A DNA stretch of 64,000 nucleotides from Plasmodium coatneyi (taxonomy: Eukaryota; Apicomplexa; Aconoidasida; Haemosporida; Plasmodiidae): assembly GCF_001680005.1 (NCBI RefSeq), contig NC_033563.1:1736001-1800000 (forward strand), written 5' to 3'. Under the pieces are notes generated by a model. It did no database searches. It saw nothing but the letters and a program-made list of their open reading frames with translations, and was not told the DNA's origin. Shown here piece by piece: positions 61,501 to 64,000 of the stretch; the first letter of the stretch is position 1; the number at the start of each line of letters is the position of its first letter. Both the position numbers and the translations under genes were made by a program.

Positions 61501-61706
61501 GACTACACTGGCTAAAAGGTTACGATGGCAAGGATAAAAAGAAGAGCGAAAAGGGGCATGACACAAGTGAAGGCGGTGGTTTAGACGAAAACGGGGCGAA
61601 TGTGGAAAATGGTGGGAACGATGCTAGCAGTGCAAGGGAGGTGAATACTCCTGAAGGGGGTGGCAACCAAAAGTGCAGCCCAAGCGGAATCCACAGGAAT
61701 CAATGA
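58587..61706 (+). CDS. RING-H2 E3 ubiquitin ligase, RNF126/RNF115-like
   Basis: A single exon gives 1039 residues. The N-terminus has a small zinc ribbon (CHSC at 11-14, CKSC at 33-36) followed by GFVEKI. This matches the BCA2-type zinc finger of RNF126 and RNF115, which binds ubiquitin or clients. The RING-H2 domain starts at about 324 (CAICREEYKENDEVHRI, CRHVFHCSCIIPWLKE, SCPTCRFELP). In RNF126 the two domains are also separated by a Gly/Ser-rich linker. The C-terminal 670 residues are Asn/Gly/Ser/Glu-rich low complexity with an alanine-glutamate-valine repeat (about 928-950) and no other domain. RNF126 relatives ubiquitinate cytosolic quality-control clients with BAG6; a similar job is only inferred. 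Human RNF126 is about 310 residues, so most of this protein is parasite-specific extension. Confidence 0.92.
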   Translation: MNQVDDYEYFCHSCEDVKRTSDIEIIYDGEIKCKSCNHVGFVEKIDEDDPLSFHSIHSGRDRRNANEEGGAAGNDYANSLNSPYGNDGGGGRGSTTQGNGDNRGSNRQGNRSNNSAFFGTSENFFNDLLMFRNVYQQMFNTNFRPTDTDFHFTANFGAPMAEGGMPDSAPRNDTQGRVFFGRNYIYNNGGADSGSGVGGLGGFSGFTEVGGTGGVGPVSDSGGNATSVNANGGTSRNPRSPRIITRAIDITNIPLNSPIRLNFHDLIDNILTNSFDNISLDQVLTIIMESDPSRNGPPPASEAIIKNLKVEVLTKERAEELESCAICREEYKENDEVHRITDNERCRHVFHCSCIIPWLKERNSCPTCRFELPTDDQEYNSKREELRERINSEISRNNTFSNSNGVNGESTSVGNSGVGGDEVDDVGGGSNEGAQGNNDSAPEKEESPEGDVASSANGTTTQRNATAGQVSNPTTQQTSGPDAVTGSVAGAEEGGGSRYIPFTEEYDINLVEGFASAQTQSIIQNIFNTFILGSSDANRVGGFISAPQVFSRSSNRNSDNRNVHEWGEGRAGEGPVEGPTGEGSASNTNDANSKEVNPAQEGNNTANSNNNSSGNISGGSTNQNRTGRIGTNPLRVRSRVYEPVSSAPNVIDNTFDPVRMFSVSNSLNGGQGGGRDNMGDPPLGVISSMRITRTTECEPTAGADPTNPFDLTVDEFETSAFMNAASAYMTNGANNSHRQEGRFVDGVFREGEFNDEGLDPWGPFCESVSRNMEESCNVNKEEGPSTNTTHVNDASPTNGVTSNDKQKEDPKRDATPADSCAKSDDCSASPSAKSSSISNSRDKQSGSGSGSSTSKKNEKRIYEKVSSGYSNGSNSNNSSGKCKDSDVEKENMRKKSKSSQHVDDSSNLSFCNGVEEGSGEGAPSSLTSVEAAAAEVAEEVAEDVAADVAEEVSDARNTQKKQSTVKKYLFDRLHWLKGYDGKDKKKSEKGHDTSEGGGLDENGANVENGGNDASSAREVNTPEGGGNQKCSPSGIHRNQ
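61371..61442 (+). repeat. Ala/Glu/Val codon repeat in the RING protein
   Basis: GCAGCAGAGGTAGCGGAAGA-type 12 bp units code AAAEVAEEVAEDVAADVAEEV. Confidence 0.75.
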
Positions 61707-62209
61707 GCGAAACACTGTCAATTCTATAAGAAGTTACGTAGAGCGGGATTGTATGCAGATGAATGAGGGGAAGTTCTGTTGGCGACGGTGGCGATGATCG
61801 GATGAGAAGTGAATGCCCATGGCACAAATGAAGATCAGCCCCAACAGGATAATACGTTTTTTTTTTTTTTTTTTTTAAATAAAAACTGTCAAGGAAGGGG
61901 GGGTGGGGAGGTCCTCTATTTGTGCGCTCGCCGTTCATTGGACGGGCGCTTCGTCGTCATTTGCTTTTTTCCGCACTTCACATAGTATGCCAATTAGCGT
62001 TACGACTAGGCATATATCTACGTATTTGCATGTACCTACGAACCTCCCCCCTTCTCTCCCCCAGGCCCAGTGCATCAGCGTCTTATATTTATATGCACAA
62101 TATATGCGCACCAGCATAGGGTATACCCGTTTGCAAATTTGTTCTTCCCCCACCTTTATCTCTTTGCTTCCTTTTTATAAAGTTGCGTCCTTTGTTTATA
62201 TTTTTAAAT

Positions 62210-62240
<31 letters not shown>

Positions 62241-64000
62241 CCGGAAAGAGCCATATTTAAAAATATGAGTTTGAACGGGGGGGAAGGTGGCTCAGTTTAA
62301 TTTTATTGTGTTGTGTAAAAGCATTGTTTTTCCATTTTGCCTTTTTGCCACTTTGTGCTTTCGCAATTTAGTGACGTGGTCTTTTTTGCACCTCTTCCCC
62401 TTTAATATGTTTCAAAGGAACATGTAGAAAACATGTAGAGGTGACCATCTGATGCATATACGGGCGCGCAACTGGCACGCCTGCGCTTTATTTATTTATT
62501 TTTTTTTTTTTTAAAGTTTGTTTGAAAATTCCCCCGTCCTCTATTTCGTCGCTATTTTATTTTTTTTTTTTTTAATTGTGCAAATTTTAGGCGAGTTCTC
62601 GTGTGCACAACGAGCGCTTGCATGAGTCCCATTTGTGTGTGTCCTCTACATACCAATGTGCACATGTGTACCATTCCAGTGACATGCGTGTCGATTTATC
62701 GTTCCTCATTTTTATAAATTACCATCCCAATTTTCAAATTAACTTTTAACGAATGAAAATCCGAATAGTTGAAAAAATTGCAATTTTTTTTTCTGCATTG
62801 TGGTGGGGGTGTTTCCCCCCTGGGTGCAGGCCATTTTACAAGCGAAGGTTCCTCTTGTGCGAATCCGCGTTACGCTCCTCTCGGGGTAGAGAACCCAATT
62901 GGGGCGAGCGCGTCGCATTTTGTAGACACTTCACCAGGGAGAATTATCAAAAGTGTCCCATTTGTAGACGTTCTTTTTCAAACAGAAATCTAAAGGGGGG
63001 TTAAAAAAGAGTAGCAACATTCTTGGGGTCCCATCGGTACTAAGACGGAGTAGACTTAACGGAACAAAAAAAAAAAAAAAAAAAAAAAAAAGAGTTATTC
63101 TTACAATGTTGTGGTTACATTGGGAGATCCCTACAGTTCGTTGAGTTCTTCGAAAAGGTTTAGGTATGCAACCCCACCACGGGGAGTCCAATCAGGTTAA
63201 GAAATTCCTTGTGGGAATTTTCTCATACGGACCGTTGTATCGCCTCATGGTGATGGGTCTTTCTTCGCAAATTGGCTTCCCACAAATGAACAGTTACTTG
63301 AGGGATGTTAGATGAGACAGGTGCAGGTACTAAGCAGGAGGATAAGTATATGGGTTACCCCTTTAGTTTATTCCTTGCCTGTTTTCTCATTTTACACTTT
63401 TTTCTTTAAACCAGTTGTTATCTCTTTTCGTATTTGCTCCATTCTTTATGGACCTTATGGGTGGGTGATTTTTACAAAGAGAAAAGCTCCTGCCCCGACA
63501 TGTCCCCCCATTAGGTGACGTAGTCAAAACGGGTAGGCTAAGTCAACCACATTTTATTTTTCTAACATTTAAAATGCGTTAAGAAGGAACCATTCTTGTA
63601 CGTTTTGCTACTATGTGTTCGCATAGAATTGAGGGTAAGTACTTTTTCCATCACGGGTGGGGTGGTGGTGATGCAATATGTGCATGCGGCTTTGTAGGGG
63701 TAGCTATATACATGGGGTAGGGAGGAATGACCGAGGTACACGCTAAAGCGGGACGAAGGTGAAATGTGAAAAAAGGGAATTTTATTTTGACAAAGTGAGG
63801 GATAAAAAAAAAAAAAAAAAAAAAAAAGGAGAACGGGAGTAAAATGACTGTGCGGGATTAAGGCGATTGGGCGTAGTTCAACTGATTATGTGCCCCTGAA
63901 CATTTTGCCAAGTGGCGGAAAAAGGAGAAACGTATACAAAGGCGAGAAGAATAAGTCACAAGCCTGCTGGGGGCAGCGCCAAGCTGAGCAGATATCTACG
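61707..64000. other. intergenic to window end, no gene seen
   Basis: 3' flank of the RING gene followed by 2 kb of homopolymer-rich sequence (T runs at 61857-61876 and 62211-62240; A runs at 63066-63091 and 63805-63828). A plus-strand ORF at 62753-63004 contains a CPIC-like string but has no other support. Confidence 0.45.

Noticed and set aside
62753..63004. ORF containing CPICRRSF
   Set aside because: The zinc-finger-like string is isolated; surrounding codons are unlike coding sequence.

Overview
This is a nuclear chromosomal window from a malaria parasite of the monkey-infecting Plasmodium clade. The best fit is P. knowlesi or its sister P. coatneyi. The evidence is the 97-300 bp introns with GTAAG-type donors and T-rich acceptors, the long poly-A/T tracts, moderate AT content with Lys/Asn/Asp/Glu-rich low-complexity inserts, and above all KIR-type (pir superfamily) variant-antigen genes lying inside a chromosome next to degenerate telomere-like GGGTTTAGG/GGGTTCAGG repeats. 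From memory, the UPF1 and apicoplast MetRS genes are neighbours on P. falciparum chromosome 10, so most of the window should be core syntenic sequence.

Layout. 0-6.9 kb: a small multi-pass membrane protein (-) and an M3-family (mitochondrial-intermediate-peptidase-like) metallopeptidase (+). 7.6-15.7 kb: a KIR island holding a four-exon KIR gene with one frameshift, a second KIR with two tandem extracellular domains, an orphan KIR tail fragment and two blocks of interstitial telomere-like repeat. 17.4-31.2 kb, all on +: a JJJ1/DNAJC21-like J-protein, the NMD helicase UPF1, two unrecognised two-exon genes and a 113-residue single-pass membrane protein. 31.3-34.5 kb (-): the ribosome-biogenesis factor UTP25, whose first codons are out of frame across an A15 tract. 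35.2-37.4 kb (+): methionyl-tRNA synthetase with an apicoplast-type leader. 37.5-47.2 kb: a putative mitochondrial protein (-), a divergent mitochondrial carrier (-), a type II membrane protein (+) and a large polytopic membrane protein (-). 49.4-61.7 kb (+): a coiled-coil protein, a two-RRM SR-like protein and an RNF126-like RING E3 ligase. The remaining intergenic DNA is 0.3-3 kb long, full of homopolymer runs, with no RNA gene that I can support.

The most striking content is in the first KIR gene. Its third exon (7990-8492, minus strand), which lies just outside the membrane anchor, carries two adjacent tandem-repeat blocks that look like host proteins. One is about five 13-residue repeats of the form [13 protein letters not shown], matching the repeat of the fibrinogen alpha-chain alpha-C connector. 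The other is about 2.5 copies of a 20-residue Pro/Gly/Gln repeat, matching basic salivary proline-rich proteins. KIR proteins are already known for host-sequence mimicry (CD99). These two hosts and this arrangement are, as far as I know, not described, and a direct comparison with macaque proteins would test them.

Functionally the core genes are housekeeping: RNA surveillance and splicing (UPF1, RRM/SR), ribosome assembly (UTP25, JJJ1-like), organelle translation and protein maturation (MetRS, M3 peptidase, carrier) and ubiquitin ligation. The KIR island is a host-interaction module inserted among them.
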